Origin: F1-120-MAGs118 sp013360535
GTDB lineage: Bacteria; Planctomycetota; UBA1135; GCA-002686595
Direction: 5' to 3'
DNA: 64,000 nucleotides
Assembly (NCBI GenBank): GCA_026647215.1
Contig: JAPKHC010000005.1
Coordinates: 1 to 64,000 of the forward strand
Position 1 is the first letter of the stretch. Every line of letters starts with the position of its first letter. Below the pieces are notes generated by a model. It was not told where the DNA came from, ran no database searches, and was given only the letters and a program-made list of their open reading frames with translations. Shown piece after piece: positions 26,563 through 34,742 of the stretch. The position numbers and the translations under genes are program-made.

Positions 26563-26584
26563 CCGCTTTCACGGAGGACCCGCC

Positions 26585-26989
26585 GTGCCCCACTCTCGCC
26601 TGCGCGTGCTGTTCGTTTGCGTCGAGAATTCGTGCCGAAGCCAGATGGCCGAAGCTCTCGCGCGCCTGTTGTTCGCCGACCGCATCGAAGCCCACAGCGC
26701 CGGCACGCGGCCCTCGGGCAGCGTGCACCCCAAGGCCGTGCTCTCGCTGCGCTCGATGGGCTACGACCTGACTCGACACCGCTCGAAGTCGCTCGCCGAC
26801 CTGCCGCACGAGGAATGGGACTGGGCGATCACGCTGGGCTGCGGCGACGAGGGCCCGAGCGTGCGCGCGCGCCACCGCGCCGACTGGCGCATTCCCGACC
26901 CCAAGCACCTGCCGCTCGAGGACGTCGAGCAGGTCCGCGACCTGATTCGCGCGCGCATCGAGGAGCTCGCGAGCTCGGTCCTCGCGTGA
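26585..26989 (+). CDS. Low-molecular-weight phosphotyrosine phosphatase/arsenate reductase (ArsC-type)
   Basis: A 134-residue cytoplasmic protein of the LMW-PTP fold. The P-loop is C12-VENSC-R18 (CX5R), followed by SQMAEAL. The conserved acid Asp is in WRIPDPKHL near residue 107. The thioredoxin-coupled ArsC enzymes need two further Cys in the 80-90 region; here only a single Cys (LGCGDE, about residue 86) is seen, so arsenate reduction is possible but not proven. GTG start at 26585, set by GGAGG 7 nt upstream. Confidence 0.85.
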   Translation: MPHSRLRVLFVCVENSCRSQMAEALARLLFADRIEAHSAGTRPSGSVHPKAVLSLRSMGYDLTRHRSKSLADLPHEEWDWAITLGCGDEGPSVRARHRADWRIPDPKHLPLEDVEQVRDLIRARIEELASSVLA

Positions 26990-26996
26990 GAGCCGC

Positions 26997-28160
26997 TCAC
27001 TTCGCCGCGGGCGCGGGCGGCGTCCAGCCCGTGGGCCGCGCGAGCTGCGGCGCGAGCAGCGCGATCAGTCCCATCGCAGTGCCGTAGTTCTCGCTGCGCG
27101 GGAAGACGCGGTCGTTCCAGCCGCCGGAAGGCTCCTGCACCTGGAAGAGCCGCGCCAGCAGTTGCTTGCGGAAGCCGTCGCGCTCTGCCTCGGGCAAGAA
27201 CTCGATCGCGAGCCCCGCGTAGCCGTGCGCGTAGAAGAAGTAGTACGGCGCAATCTGGTAAGGCGGCACGTGCGTGCCCGTGCCCTTGCGACGCTTCTCG
27301 AGCCACTCCCAGTGCTCGAAGAAGTTCGTGAGCGAGCGGCGCACGTTGTCGACGCTGCCGCGGCCGGCGAGCACGAGCACGCACTCGGTCACCGGCGAGC
27401 GCCCGATCGCGCCCGGCCACTCGTCCTTCGACTTCGAGGTCGTGTACGGGATCGCGCCGGCTTCGGTGCGGCAGTTCTCGAGCGCGTCCAACGCGCGCGT
27501 GACGACCGCGGCGTCGACCGACTCGCCCTGCCGCTGCGCTTCGAACAGCGCGAGCAGCGTCGGCGCGGTCATGAACGGCGAGGCGGGCGCGCTGGCCTTG
27601 CCGCCGCGCGGCCGTGAGTAGTTCCAGCCGCCGGTCTCGACGATTTCGGTTTCCTGCAGGATCGCGACGAGGCGCTTGATCCACGCGTCGACGACCTCGG
27701 CGCGGCCTTCGGGCACGAGCTTCTCCGCGCGCAGCCGCAGGAACAGCTGCAGCGCATACGTGTGGCCCCAGCCGCGCACGTCGTAGCCCGCGTTGAAGCC
27801 CGACTCCATCGCCTTCACGTCGAGGATGCCGGTCAGGAACTCGACCGCGCGCGCGACGGCGGCCTGCACCTCCTTCGAGTCGCGGTAGCCCGGCGCCTCC
27901 ATCAGCGCCCAGGCCGAAATCGCCGTGCCGCCGACGCGGTAGCCGGGCGGGATCTGGCCGCGCTCGCGGTACACGCCCTCGTAGGGCCACTCGCGGCGCT
28001 CACCGGTCGCTTCGTCGAGGTTTTCCTGCAGGGAAACGAGCAATTCCCGCGCGCGTGCGACGGCGGCCTCGCGCGTCGGCGCGGCGGGCTCCGACTTCGG
28101 CGCCTCCTGGGCGAACGTGGGCAACACGAGACAGGCGAGCGCGAGCGGGCGGAGCAGCAT
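26997..28160 (-). CDS. Secreted squalene-cyclase/prenyltransferase-like alpha-toroid protein
   Basis: A 387-residue exported protein. After the signal peptide (residues 1-18) the chain consists of repeated helix pairs of the alpha/alpha-toroid seen in terpene cyclases, prenyltransferase beta subunits and complement-like proteins. QW-like repeats are visible: SGGWNDRVFPRSENYGTAM, GWNYSRPRGGKASAPAS. The DxDD motif of squalene-hopene cyclases is absent, so a classical cyclase reaction is unlikely. These secreted proteins are frequent in Planctomycetota and uncharacterised. A paralogue lies at 31055-32269. It follows nagA by 13 bp and is probably co-transcribed with it. Confidence 0.8.
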   Translation of the reverse strand: MLLRPLALACLVLPTFAQEAPKSEPAAPTREAAVARARELLVSLQENLDEATGERREWPYEGVYRERGQIPPGYRVGGTAISAWALMEAPGYRDSKEVQAAVARAVEFLTGILDVKAMESGFNAGYDVRGWGHTYALQLFLRLRAEKLVPEGRAEVVDAWIKRLVAILQETEIVETGGWNYSRPRGGKASAPASPFMTAPTLLALFEAQRQGESVDAAVVTRALDALENCRTEAGAIPYTTSKSKDEWPGAIGRSPVTECVLVLAGRGSVDNVRRSLTNFFEHWEWLEKRRKGTGTHVPPYQIAPYYFFYAHGYAGLAIEFLPEAERDGFRKQLLARLFQVQEPSGGWNDRVFPRSENYGTAMGLIALLAPQLARPTGWTPPAPAAK

Positions 28161-28173
28161 CTTCTGCGGCCTT

Positions 28174-29331
28174 TCAGGCGGGAACCAGCACGGACCGGCC
28201 ACCGACGAGCACGTCGACGAGGCCGAGATCGTTGGGGCTCAACACGATCAGGTCGGCGCGCGCGCCGGCGGAAAGCGTCCCGAGCTCGCGCTCGAGCCCG
28301 AGCGCACGCGCGGGGGTCTCGCTCGCCATGCGCAGCGCGTCCTCGATGCCGACCACACCGCGCGCGACGAGGCGCCGCACCATGTCGAGCTGCCCCATCG
28401 CGGTGCCGGCGAGCTGGCGCTCGGGCCGGCCGGGCCCGGCCGGATAGTAGGCGGCGCCGTCGTGGATCTCGTGGTCGCGCCCGTGCGAGTGGAACACGTC
28501 GCAGCCGGTGCCCGCGCCGCGCAGCGCGTCGCTGACGAGCGCGAGCCCGTCCGGCCCCCGCGCCGCGAGCGCGAGCTCGACCGCCTCCGGCCCGACATGC
28601 ACGAGATCGCCGATGATTTCCGCGACCAGCGCGCTCTCGATCAGGGCGAGACCCGCGAGGCCGACCTCGCGGTGGTGGATGCCGTTCATCGCGTTGAAGA
28701 GGTGCGTCGCGCCGACCGCGCCGGCCCGCGCCGCCGCGCGCGCTTCCGCCGCCGTGGCCTTGGAGTGGCCGAGCGACACCCGCACTCCGCAGCGCACGAG
28801 CTCCCTGACGAGCTCGGCCGAGCCCGAAAGTTCCGGCGCGAGCGTGACCGTCTTGACGCCGCGTCCGCCGCCGCTCGCGGGGCCGAGGATCGCTCGCAGG
28901 CTCTCGACCGACGGCGTCGCGAGGTCCTCGCGCGGCAGGGCGCCGGCGCGCTCGGGATTCACGAACGGACCTTCGAGGTGCAGGCCGACGACGCGCGCGC
29001 CGTTCGCGGGCAAGCGCGCGGCCGCGTCCCACGTGCTCTCGCAGATTCCGCCGAGCACGTTCGGCGCGGCGGGGAACAGGGTCGGTTGGAACGCGGTCGT
29101 GCCGTGGCGCGCGAGCGCCTCCGCCATGCTGGCGAGCTGCGTCACCGGATCCGCACCGCCGTAGCCGTGCACGTGCAGGTCGACGAGCCCCGGCGCGACG
29201 ATCGGCGCCGTGCTCTCGACCGCCTCCTCGCGGAGCTCGACGCGCTCGATGCGCCCGCCCGCGAAGTGGACCGTTCCCGGCACCAGGCGCCCAGCGACGA
29301 GCAGCCGGCCCGAGATCCGGCCCGAGGTCAC
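28174..29331 (-). CDS. nagA: N-acetylglucosamine-6-phosphate deacetylase
   Basis: A 385-residue amidohydrolase that removes acetate from GlcNAc-6-phosphate in amino-sugar recycling. Seen are LVDLHVHGYGG (metal site), GLHLEGPFVNPERAGA (metal-binding Glu), SLGHSKA and ATHLFNAMN (His ligands and substrate contact), and ALVSDAL with the catalytic Asp. Length matches NagA. GTG start at 29331, one base after the rsmD stop, so it is translated from the same mRNA. No NagB or NagE gene is seen next to it. Confidence 0.93.
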   Translation of the reverse strand: MTSGRISGRLLVAGRLVPGTVHFAGGRIERVELREEAVESTAPIVAPGLVDLHVHGYGGADPVTQLASMAEALARHGTTAFQPTLFPAAPNVLGGICESTWDAAARLPANGARVVGLHLEGPFVNPERAGALPREDLATPSVESLRAILGPASGGGRGVKTVTLAPELSGSAELVRELVRCGVRVSLGHSKATAAEARAAARAGAVGATHLFNAMNGIHHREVGLAGLALIESALVAEIIGDLVHVGPEAVELALAARGPDGLALVSDALRGAGTGCDVFHSHGRDHEIHDGAAYYPAGPGRPERQLAGTAMGQLDMVRRLVARGVVGIEDALRMASETPARALGLERELGTLSAGARADLIVLSPNDLGLVDVLVGGRSVLVPA

Positions 29332-29332
29332 G

Positions 29333-29899
29333 TCACTTCTTCTCCAGGTAGAAAATCGCGTTGGTGCCGTACTCGCGCAGCTCGACCGCGATCTTCGGGC
29401 CGAACTCGGTCACCTGCACCGCGTCCTTGGGTGCGTGGAAGACGAGCAGGCCACCTTCGGCCATGCGCTTGCCGATCAGCGTCTCGATCGCGCTGAAGAT
29501 GCCCGTGCGCGTCTTGCCGGTCTCGAGCATCGGGTACGGCGAATCGAAGAACACCAGCTCGTAGCGCGCGTCGGACGCGCCCCAGGAGCGGGTCGCGAGC
29601 GCGTCGGCGGCGACGATCTCGACGCGGTCCTCGAGGGCGAGGTCGTCGACGTTGCGCCGCAGCAGGTCGAGCACACGCGGGTCGCGCTCGACCAGCCGCG
29701 CATCGAGCGCGCCCCGGCTGAGCGCCTCGAGCCCGAGGCTGCCCGTGCCGGCGAAGAGGTCGAGAACCCGCGCGTCGATCACGCGCTCGCCGATGGTGGA
29801 GAAGACCGATTCGCGCACTCGGTCCAGCATCGGGCGCGTGCCCATGCCATCGGGGGTCTTCAGAAGTCGTCCGCGGTGCTCTCCGGCGATGATTCGCAT
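29333..29899 (-). CDS. rsmD: 16S rRNA (guanine(966)-N(2))-methyltransferase RsmD
   Basis: A 188-residue SAM-dependent methyltransferase that modifies G966 of 16S rRNA during 30S assembly. The start MRIIAGEHRGRLLKTPDG and TRPMLDRVRESVFSTI are family signatures; the SAM site is VLDLFAGTGSLGLEALSRGA. Motif IV reads FFDSPYP where most homologues have DPPY/F, a Pro to Ser change at the active site that should be checked. It is the first gene of a unit with nagA and the toroid protein. A TAAACT box is 12 nt before the ATG. Confidence 0.93.
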   Translation of the reverse strand: MRIIAGEHRGRLLKTPDGMGTRPMLDRVRESVFSTIGERVIDARVLDLFAGTGSLGLEALSRGALDARLVERDPRVLDLLRRNVDDLALEDRVEIVAADALATRSWGASDARYELVFFDSPYPMLETGKTRTGIFSAIETLIGKRMAEGGLLVFHAPKDAVQVTEFGPKIAVELREYGTNAIFYLEKK

Positions 29900-29911
29900 G
29901 GGTGGGCGACC

Positions 29912-29917
29912 AGTTTA
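29912..29917 (-). promoter_or_regulatory. Putative -10 box of the rsmD-nagA unit
   Basis: TAAACT on the minus strand, 12 nt before the rsmD ATG. No -35 match or ribosome binding site stands out. Confidence 0.35.
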
Positions 29918-29965
29918 CGGGAACGCACCGCCCGCGTCAGCAGAGCGCAGGAAAGAGCCGCGAAA

Positions 29966-30180
29966 ACGAGTTCTCAGGGCCCGTGAGGCACTCACGGGCT
30001 CGCCGTCCGGCGCCGCCAGGCGACGGCGCAACCAGCATTCTGGGAGCTCGTAACCTCATTTCTTCACGAGCTCCCAGGGCCCGTGAGGCACTCACGGGCT
30101 CGCCGTCCGGCGCCGCCAGGCGACGGCGCAACCAGCATTCTGGGAGCTCGTAGCCTCACTTCTTCACGAGCTCTCAGGGC
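29966..30180. repeat. 100-bp tandem repeat of hairpins (two copies plus a partial third)
   Basis: Copy 1 is 29966-30065, copy 2 is 30066-30165, and a partial third copy is 30166-30180. The period is exactly 100 bp and the copies differ at only a few positions. Each unit carries three inverted repeats: GCCCGTGAG/CTCACGGGC with a GCA loop (29979-29999), CGCCGTC/GACGGCG around a GC-rich core (from 30001), and CTGGGAGCTCGT/ACGAGCTCCCAG spanning the unit junction (30040-30077, perfect 12 bp, 14-nt loop). It lies between rsmD and the lipoprotein gene and overlaps the latter's stop codon. It could be a REP-like element or stacked terminators. Confidence 0.85.
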
Positions 30181-31028
30181 TTCTGGGCCGGGGCCGAGGC
30201 GCCGTCCGCCTTGGCCGGGGCCTGCGGAGCGGCGCCGGCGCCGTCCTTGGGCTTGTCCTTGGCCTCCTTGGCCTTTTCGCGCTCCTCGAGCAGGGCCCGG
30301 GCGCGCTCGGGCGCCTCGCGGGCGGCATCCTCGAAGGCGTGCTCGGCGCGCAGGAGCGCCAGCCGCTGCTCCAGGTCCGTGCGGCGCGCGGCGGCCTTGG
30401 CGTCGTCGAAGGCCTGCTGGGTCTTGGTGACGCGCTCGCCGAGCTCCTTCTCGCGCTGCTTGTGCTCGTGGGTCTTGAGCTCGTCGAGGCGGCGCTGGCT
30501 GAGTTCGAGGTCGCGCTTGGCCATCTCCAACCGCGAGCGGCCGCGCGACAGGACGAGCTCCTTGGTCGTCTCGGCGAACTTCTCGCCCGCGTACATGGCC
30601 TCGAGTTCCTTGAGCTCCTGCTCGGCCTCGAGGACCGACTGCTGCGCGCGGTCGAGCGCCAGCGCGCGCTCGTCGAGCTCGAGCGCGATCGTCACCTTCT
30701 TGAAGTGGTCGCGGCTCGCCTTCGCCGCCGCCAGCTCGCGCTCCGCCGCCCCTTGCGCCGCCTTGGCCGCCGAACGCGCGCTCTCGGCCGCCAGCTTGGC
30801 GAGGTCGAGCTGCATCCGCGCGTAGTCGAACTCGCGCTCCTTCTTGCGCGCCTCACCCTCGTCCTTGGGCGCCGCGGGCTTGGCTTCGGCCGACTTCGCG
30901 GCGCTGGCAGGTGCCGCATCGGCGGCGGGCGACGGGGCCGCGGCGACCGAGGCACAACCGGTGGCGAGGAGCAGGCTCGCGGCGACGGCGCCGAACGGGG
31001 ACAGGCAACGGTGAGGGCGGAGAGTCAT
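30174..31028 (-). CDS. Coiled-coil lipoprotein
   Basis: A 284-residue exported protein. The lipobox LLLATGCAS (Cys near residue 25) predicts a lipid anchor. An Ala/Pro-rich linker is followed by a long charged coiled coil (about 65-255) rich in Glu, Lys, Ala and Arg, and an Ala/Pro/Lys-rich tail. This could be an envelope spacer or scaffold; no enzymatic motif exists. GGAG lies 6 nt before the ATG. The stop codon lies inside the third, partial copy of the 100-bp repeat. It follows the toroid protein gene by 26 bp on the same strand and is probably co-transcribed. Confidence 0.75.
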   Translation of the reverse strand: MTLRPHRCLSPFGAVAASLLLATGCASVAAAPSPAADAAPASAAKSAEAKPAAPKDEGEARKKEREFDYARMQLDLAKLAAESARSAAKAAQGAAERELAAAKASRDHFKKVTIALELDERALALDRAQQSVLEAEQELKELEAMYAGEKFAETTKELVLSRGRSRLEMAKRDLELSQRRLDELKTHEHKQREKELGERVTKTQQAFDDAKAAARRTDLEQRLALLRAEHAFEDAAREAPERARALLEEREKAKEAKDKPKDGAGAAPQAPAKADGASAPAQKP

Positions 31029-31054
31029 CGAAAGCTCCGGAAATCGGGGGTGTT

Positions 31055-32269
31055 TCAGAGGATCGCCTTCGCGCCGGGGAGGCCGGCCTGGAAGGCGAGG
31101 ATCGAGAAGGCGGTGCCTGCGGTCTGCATGCAGCTCATGTTGGGGAAGTCGAGGCTCGAGCCGTCCTCCCACTGGATCTTGGAGAGGTGCGCGCGCAGGC
31201 GCCGGTGCCATTCGGGGCGCTCGGCCTCGGGCAGCTCGTTGATCGCCTGCGCGGCGTAGCAGTGCGCGAACATGTAGAAGTAGGCCGCGTTCGCGTAATA
31301 GGCCTCGTGCGGCACCGGCCGCATGCGCGCGACGTCGAGGAACTGGTGGTGCTCGAAGAAGCTCGCCAGCGCCTCGCGCAGCACCTCGTCGGTCACCTGC
31401 GCGCGGCCCGCGCGGCGCAGCGCCCAGTTGGCGACCTGCATGCGGCCGAGGCTGCCCTTCACGTTGTCGATCGACTCGCCCGCCCGGCGCGGGATCGGGC
31501 GCAGGTCGTACATGCAGGCGCCCCCGGGCAGCTTGCAGCGCTCGACGTACTTCACGGCGCGCTCGAGCACCGCCTCGTCCACCTTCCACTCGAGGCCGCG
31601 CGCCTTGACGAGCGACGGAATGACGCAGGCGGTCGCGAAGGACGTGCTCCACGTCGGGCGCTGCGAGACGACCGGGCCTTCGTAGTAGCCCCAGCCACCC
31701 AGCGGCTCCTGGTTCTGCTCGAGCAGCTTGTAGAGGTCGTGGCCGCGCGTGCGGACTCGCTCCCAATGCACTTCGGTCTGGAAGCGCGGGTCGCTCGCCG
31801 CCGCGACCATCGCCTGGAAGCCGTAGAGCGCCGCCCACGAGCAGTCGACGTCCCAGTCGTTGCCGCGCTTGGGCATGCGCGAGTTGAGCAGCCAATCGAG
31901 CGCCTTCGCCGCCGCCGCGTCGCGCTCGGGCGTCGCGTCGACCGACAGCAGCGCGAGGAACCCCAGCGAGTTGGCCGCGTACTGGAAGGCGTAGTAGGTC
32001 TCGACCGAGAAGAACGTGAACTGCACCGAGTCGATCGCGCCGGAGCCCCACGAGCCGTCGGGGTGCTGGTTGGCGAGCAGCCAGCCAGTGGCCTTGACGA
32101 CGCGCGTGCGCGCCTCGTCGACGCCGACGGCGAGGTTGGCCTGGGCCGCCTGCGCGGCGCCGAGCGCGCCGAGGTCCGGGCCCGCGGCGGGCGGCTGCGG
32201 TTCCTGGGCGATGGCCGGGGTTCCCGCCGCGGCGAGGGCGATGGCGAGAGCGCAGAGCGTGCGGTTCAT
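31055..32269 (-). CDS. Secreted squalene-cyclase-like alpha-toroid protein, paralogue
   Basis: A 404-residue exported protein with signal peptide MNRTLCALAIALAAAGTPAIA. Helical repeats with QW-like stretches are seen (NQHPDGSWGSGAID, LGGWGYYEGP, WEDGSSLDFPNMSCMQTAG). It lacks the DxDD catalytic motif. It is distantly similar in layout to the protein at 26997-28160, and both end in short repeats with aromatic residues. A strong ribosome binding site, AAAGGAG, precedes the ATG by 5 nt. The downstream lipoprotein gene lies 26 bp away, suggesting the two products act together in the envelope. Function unknown. Confidence 0.8.
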   Translation of the reverse strand: MNRTLCALAIALAAAGTPAIAQEPQPPAAGPDLGALGAAQAAQANLAVGVDEARTRVVKATGWLLANQHPDGSWGSGAIDSVQFTFFSVETYYAFQYAANSLGFLALLSVDATPERDAAAAKALDWLLNSRMPKRGNDWDVDCSWAALYGFQAMVAAASDPRFQTEVHWERVRTRGHDLYKLLEQNQEPLGGWGYYEGPVVSQRPTWSTSFATACVIPSLVKARGLEWKVDEAVLERAVKYVERCKLPGGACMYDLRPIPRRAGESIDNVKGSLGRMQVANWALRRAGRAQVTDEVLREALASFFEHHQFLDVARMRPVPHEAYYANAAYFYMFAHCYAAQAINELPEAERPEWHRRLRAHLSKIQWEDGSSLDFPNMSCMQTAGTAFSILAFQAGLPGAKAIL

Positions 32270-32339
32270 CGAGGCTCCTTTGCGGCTCACGGTAGTCGCC
32301 GGGATCGTTCGCGCCAATGGCCCGGAGGCTCTGGACTCG

Positions 32340-32345
32340 TACAAT
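32340..32345 (+). promoter_or_regulatory. Putative -10 box of pdxJ
   Basis: TACAAT, five of six matches to the sigma-70 consensus, 14 nt before the pdxJ ATG at 32360. No clear -35 and no Shine-Dalgarno sequence are present, so the leader would be only a few bases long. Confidence 0.45.
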
Positions 32346-32359
32346 CCGCGTCCTCCCCC

Positions 32360-33088
32360 ATGCCGCGCCTGCACGTCAACGTCGACCACGTCGCCACCCT
32401 GCGGCAGGCCCGCCGCGAGGCCTTTCCCGATCCGGTCGACTGGGCACGGCGCTGCGAGAGCGCGGGCGCGCAGGGCATCACCTGCCACCTGCGCAAGGAC
32501 CGCCGCCACATCCAGGACGCCGACGTGGCCAACCTGCGGCGCTCGATCCGCACGCTGCTCAACCTCGAGTGCTCGCTCGATCCCGAGATGGTCGCGTTCG
32601 CGTTGCGCAGCGGAGCGGAAGCGTTCTGCCTCGTGCCCGAGACGCGGCAGGAAGTGACGACCGAAGGTGGGCTCGACGTGCGGGCGGAGCTCGAGCGCGT
32701 GAAGCGCGTGACGGCCGAGCTCGCGGCGGAGGGTGGCGCCGTCAGCCTGTTCATCGACGCCGAGCGCGAGCAGCTCGCCGCGGCCGCGGATTCCGGAGCG
32801 CCGTTCGTCGAGCTGCACACGGGCTGTTACGCCAACGCGAAGGGCGACGCGCGCGCGCGCGAGCTCGAGCGCCTCGCGCAAGGCGCCGCGTTCGCGCGCG
32901 AGCGTGGCCTGCGCGTCAACGCGGGCCACGGCCTCGACTACTCGAACGTCGGCCCGGTCGCGGCCATCGAAGGTGTCGAGGAGCTCAACATCGGTTTCGC
33001 GATCGTCGCCCGCGCCGTGTTCGTCGGCGTCGACGCGGCGATCGTGCAGATGCTCGCAGCGATGCGTGGCACAAGGAGCGAAGCATGA
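32360..33088 (+). CDS. pdxJ: Pyridoxine 5'-phosphate synthase PdxJ
   Basis: A 242-residue TIM-barrel enzyme that condenses 1-deoxyxylulose-5-phosphate with 3-amino-1-hydroxyacetone phosphate to give pyridoxine 5'-phosphate, the last step of the DXP-dependent vitamin B6 route. Signatures: VNVDHVATLRQARR at the N terminus, TCHLRKDRRHIQD, VSLFIDAE, VELHTGCYA and VNAGHGLDYSNV. Length is standard. It overlaps dapA by ATGA and both are translated from one mRNA. Confidence 0.95.
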   Translation: MPRLHVNVDHVATLRQARREAFPDPVDWARRCESAGAQGITCHLRKDRRHIQDADVANLRRSIRTLLNLECSLDPEMVAFALRSGAEAFCLVPETRQEVTTEGGLDVRAELERVKRVTAELAAEGGAVSLFIDAEREQLAAAADSGAPFVELHTGCYANAKGDARARELERLAQGAAFARERGLRVNAGHGLDYSNVGPVAAIEGVEELNIGFAIVARAVFVGVDAAIVQMLAAMRGTRSEA

Positions 33089-33969
33089 GCTGGCGACTGC
33101 AGGGCAGCTACGTCGCACTCCCGACTCCGTTCCGTGCGGGCGCGGTCGACTTCGGCGCGCTCGACGCGCTCGTCGACTGGCACGTCGAACAGGGTTCCGA
33201 CGGGCTCGTCTCGGTCGGCACGACCGGCGAGGGCGCGACGCTCACCGACTACGAGCGCCGCAGCGTGATCGAGCGCACGATCCGGCGTGCCGCGCGCCGC
33301 ATCCCCATCGTCGCGGGTGTAGGCACGAACAACACCGCGCAGTCGATCGAGCTCGCGCGCTTCGCGAATAGCGCCGGCGCCGACGCCGCGCTCGTCGTCA
33401 CGCCCTACTACAACAAGCCCACGCAAGCCGGCCTCGTCGCGCACTTCTGCGCCATCGCGGAATCGACCGAGCTGCCGCTCGTCCTCTACAACGTTCCGTC
33501 GCGCACCGGCTGCGACCTGCAGCCTTCGACGGTGGCCGAGGTGCGCCGCCGCGCGCCGACGGCGGTGGCGCTCAAGGAGGCCTCGGGTTCGCTCGAGCGC
33601 GCGCGCGCGGTGCGCGAGGCCTGCGACATCGACCTCGTCGCGGGCGAGGACTCGCTGATCGCCGAGTTCATGGCGCTCGGCGGCACGGGCGTGATCGGCG
33701 TCGTCGCCAACGTGGCGCCGGCGCAGGTGGCCGAGCTGTGCCGCGTGGCCCGGCCCGGCGGCGACAGCGCGCGCACCGAGGAACTCGTGGCGTGGCTCGC
33801 CCCCCTGTGCCGCGACCTGTTCGTCGAGACCAATCCGGTGCCCGTGAAGGCGGCGCTCGCGCTCTTCGGCCGCATCCAGCCCGACGTGCGCCTGCCGCTG
33901 GTGCCGCTCGCGCCTGCGAGCCTCGTCCGCCTGACCGCGACGCTGCGCGAGACCGGCCTCCTCGCCTGA
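33085..33969 (+). CDS. dapA: 4-hydroxy-tetrahydrodipicolinate synthase DapA
   Basis: A 294-residue aldolase of the DHDPS/NAL family. It joins pyruvate and aspartate-4-semialdehyde on the way to diaminopimelate and lysine. Visible are the VGTTGEGATL motif, YNVPSRTGCD with the proton-relay Tyr, Schiff-base lysine in VALKEASG, and NPVPVKAAL near the end. ATG overlaps the pdxJ stop (ATGA) and is preceded by AAGGAG. Diaminopimelate is needed for peptidoglycan. Other members of the fold exist, but the GTTGE and NVPSRTG motifs support DapA. Confidence 0.93.
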   Translation: MSWRLQGSYVALPTPFRAGAVDFGALDALVDWHVEQGSDGLVSVGTTGEGATLTDYERRSVIERTIRRAARRIPIVAGVGTNNTAQSIELARFANSAGADAALVVTPYYNKPTQAGLVAHFCAIAESTELPLVLYNVPSRTGCDLQPSTVAEVRRRAPTAVALKEASGSLERARAVREACDIDLVAGEDSLIAEFMALGGTGVIGVVANVAPAQVAELCRVARPGGDSARTEELVAWLAPLCRDLFVETNPVPVKAALALFGRIQPDVRLPLVPLAPASLVRLTATLRETGLLA

Positions 33970-34026
33970 CGGCTGCGCCTCCCGCGGCGGCGTAACGCCG
34001 ACGCCGGGTCCCTGTAGGTCCCGCTC

Positions 34027-34398
34027 GTGACCCCCGAGCGTGAACGTGACCGGCGCGTGCTCCTGATCGTCCTGCTGGCGCTCGCGCCCCTGGCCGCGGG
34101 CGCGCTCGGGGTGAGCTTCTGCTACTCGGTCGAGGCGATGGCCTCCGGTGCGCCGTGGCGCGCGCTGGGAATCGAGCCCTACGCCTGCCCGGGCTGCGCG
34201 CTGTGCGGCATGTCGCGCGCCTTCACTTCCGCCAGCCACGGCGAGCTCGCCCGCGCCTTCGACTTCAACCCGCTGGTCGCGCTGCTCTACCCCGGCTTCT
34301 GGGCCCTCGCGCTCTCCGGCCCGCTCGCCGCCCTCGCGCTGCTGCGCTCCTTCGCGCGCCGCCGCTCCCCCTCCTTCCGCTCCGTCGGCCCTGCCTGA
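34027..34398 (+). CDS. DUF2752 membrane protein
   Basis: A 123-residue protein with two transmembrane helices (about 10-32 and 85-108) and the DUF2752 motif ACPGCALCGMSRAF between them, followed by FDFNPLVALLYPGF, both family hallmarks. Function is unknown; the Cys motif resembles a metal- or disulfide-binding loop. GTG start at 34027. A short membrane protein follows after 12 bp. Confidence 0.85.
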   Translation: MTPERERDRRVLLIVLLALAPLAAGALGVSFCYSVEAMASGAPWRALGIEPYACPGCALCGMSRAFTSASHGELARAFDFNPLVALLYPGFWALALSGPLAALALLRSFARRRSPSFRSVGPA

Positions 34399-34410
34399 AG
34401 CGAGTCCGCC

Positions 34411-34677
34411 ATGTCCACCGCCTCCCTCGTGATGATCGTGCTGAGCGCCTTGACCACCGCCGCGGGCCTGCCCTGCTGCCTGGGCTGCGTGAACTACCTC
34501 GCGGTGCCGCTCTCGATGGCGACCGTGCTCGTCGGCCTCGCCGGCCTCGCTTTCGACAAGGACCCCGCGACCGGCACCACGCGCGACCTGCGCATCCACC
34601 TGCTCGCGATCGTGCTCGGCGTGCTCTTCGCCGCCGTCGGCTTCGTGCGCTGCGTCGCCGGCGGCGGTTGCGTCTGA
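34411..34677 (+). CDS. Small membrane protein of unknown function
   Basis: An 88-residue protein with two or three hydrophobic helices (VMIVLSALTTAAGLPCCLGC, PLSMATVLVGLAGLAF, LLAIVLGVLFAAVGFVRC). The pair of Cys near residue 22 recalls the preceding DUF2752 gene, 12 bp upstream, and the two are probably co-expressed. I do not recognise the family. Confidence 0.6.
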   Translation: MSTASLVMIVLSALTTAAGLPCCLGCVNYLAVPLSMATVLVGLAGLAFDKDPATGTTRDLRIHLLAIVLGVLFAAVGFVRCVAGGGCV

Positions 34678-34723
34678 GCCGCGCATCAGACTGAAAGCGA
34701 CCCCAGCAGGAAACTGAGACGCC

Positions 34724-34739
34724 GCGATCCTAGGATCGC
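34724..34739 (+). promoter_or_regulatory. 16-bp perfect palindrome containing a putative -10 box
   Basis: GCGATCCTAGGATCGC is a perfect palindrome ending 3 nt before the GTG of the glycosyltransferase gene. Its central TAGGAT (34731-34736) sits 6 nt before that GTG, matching the leaderless-promoter pattern. The palindrome could also be an operator. Confidence 0.4.
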
Positions 34740-34742
34740 TCC

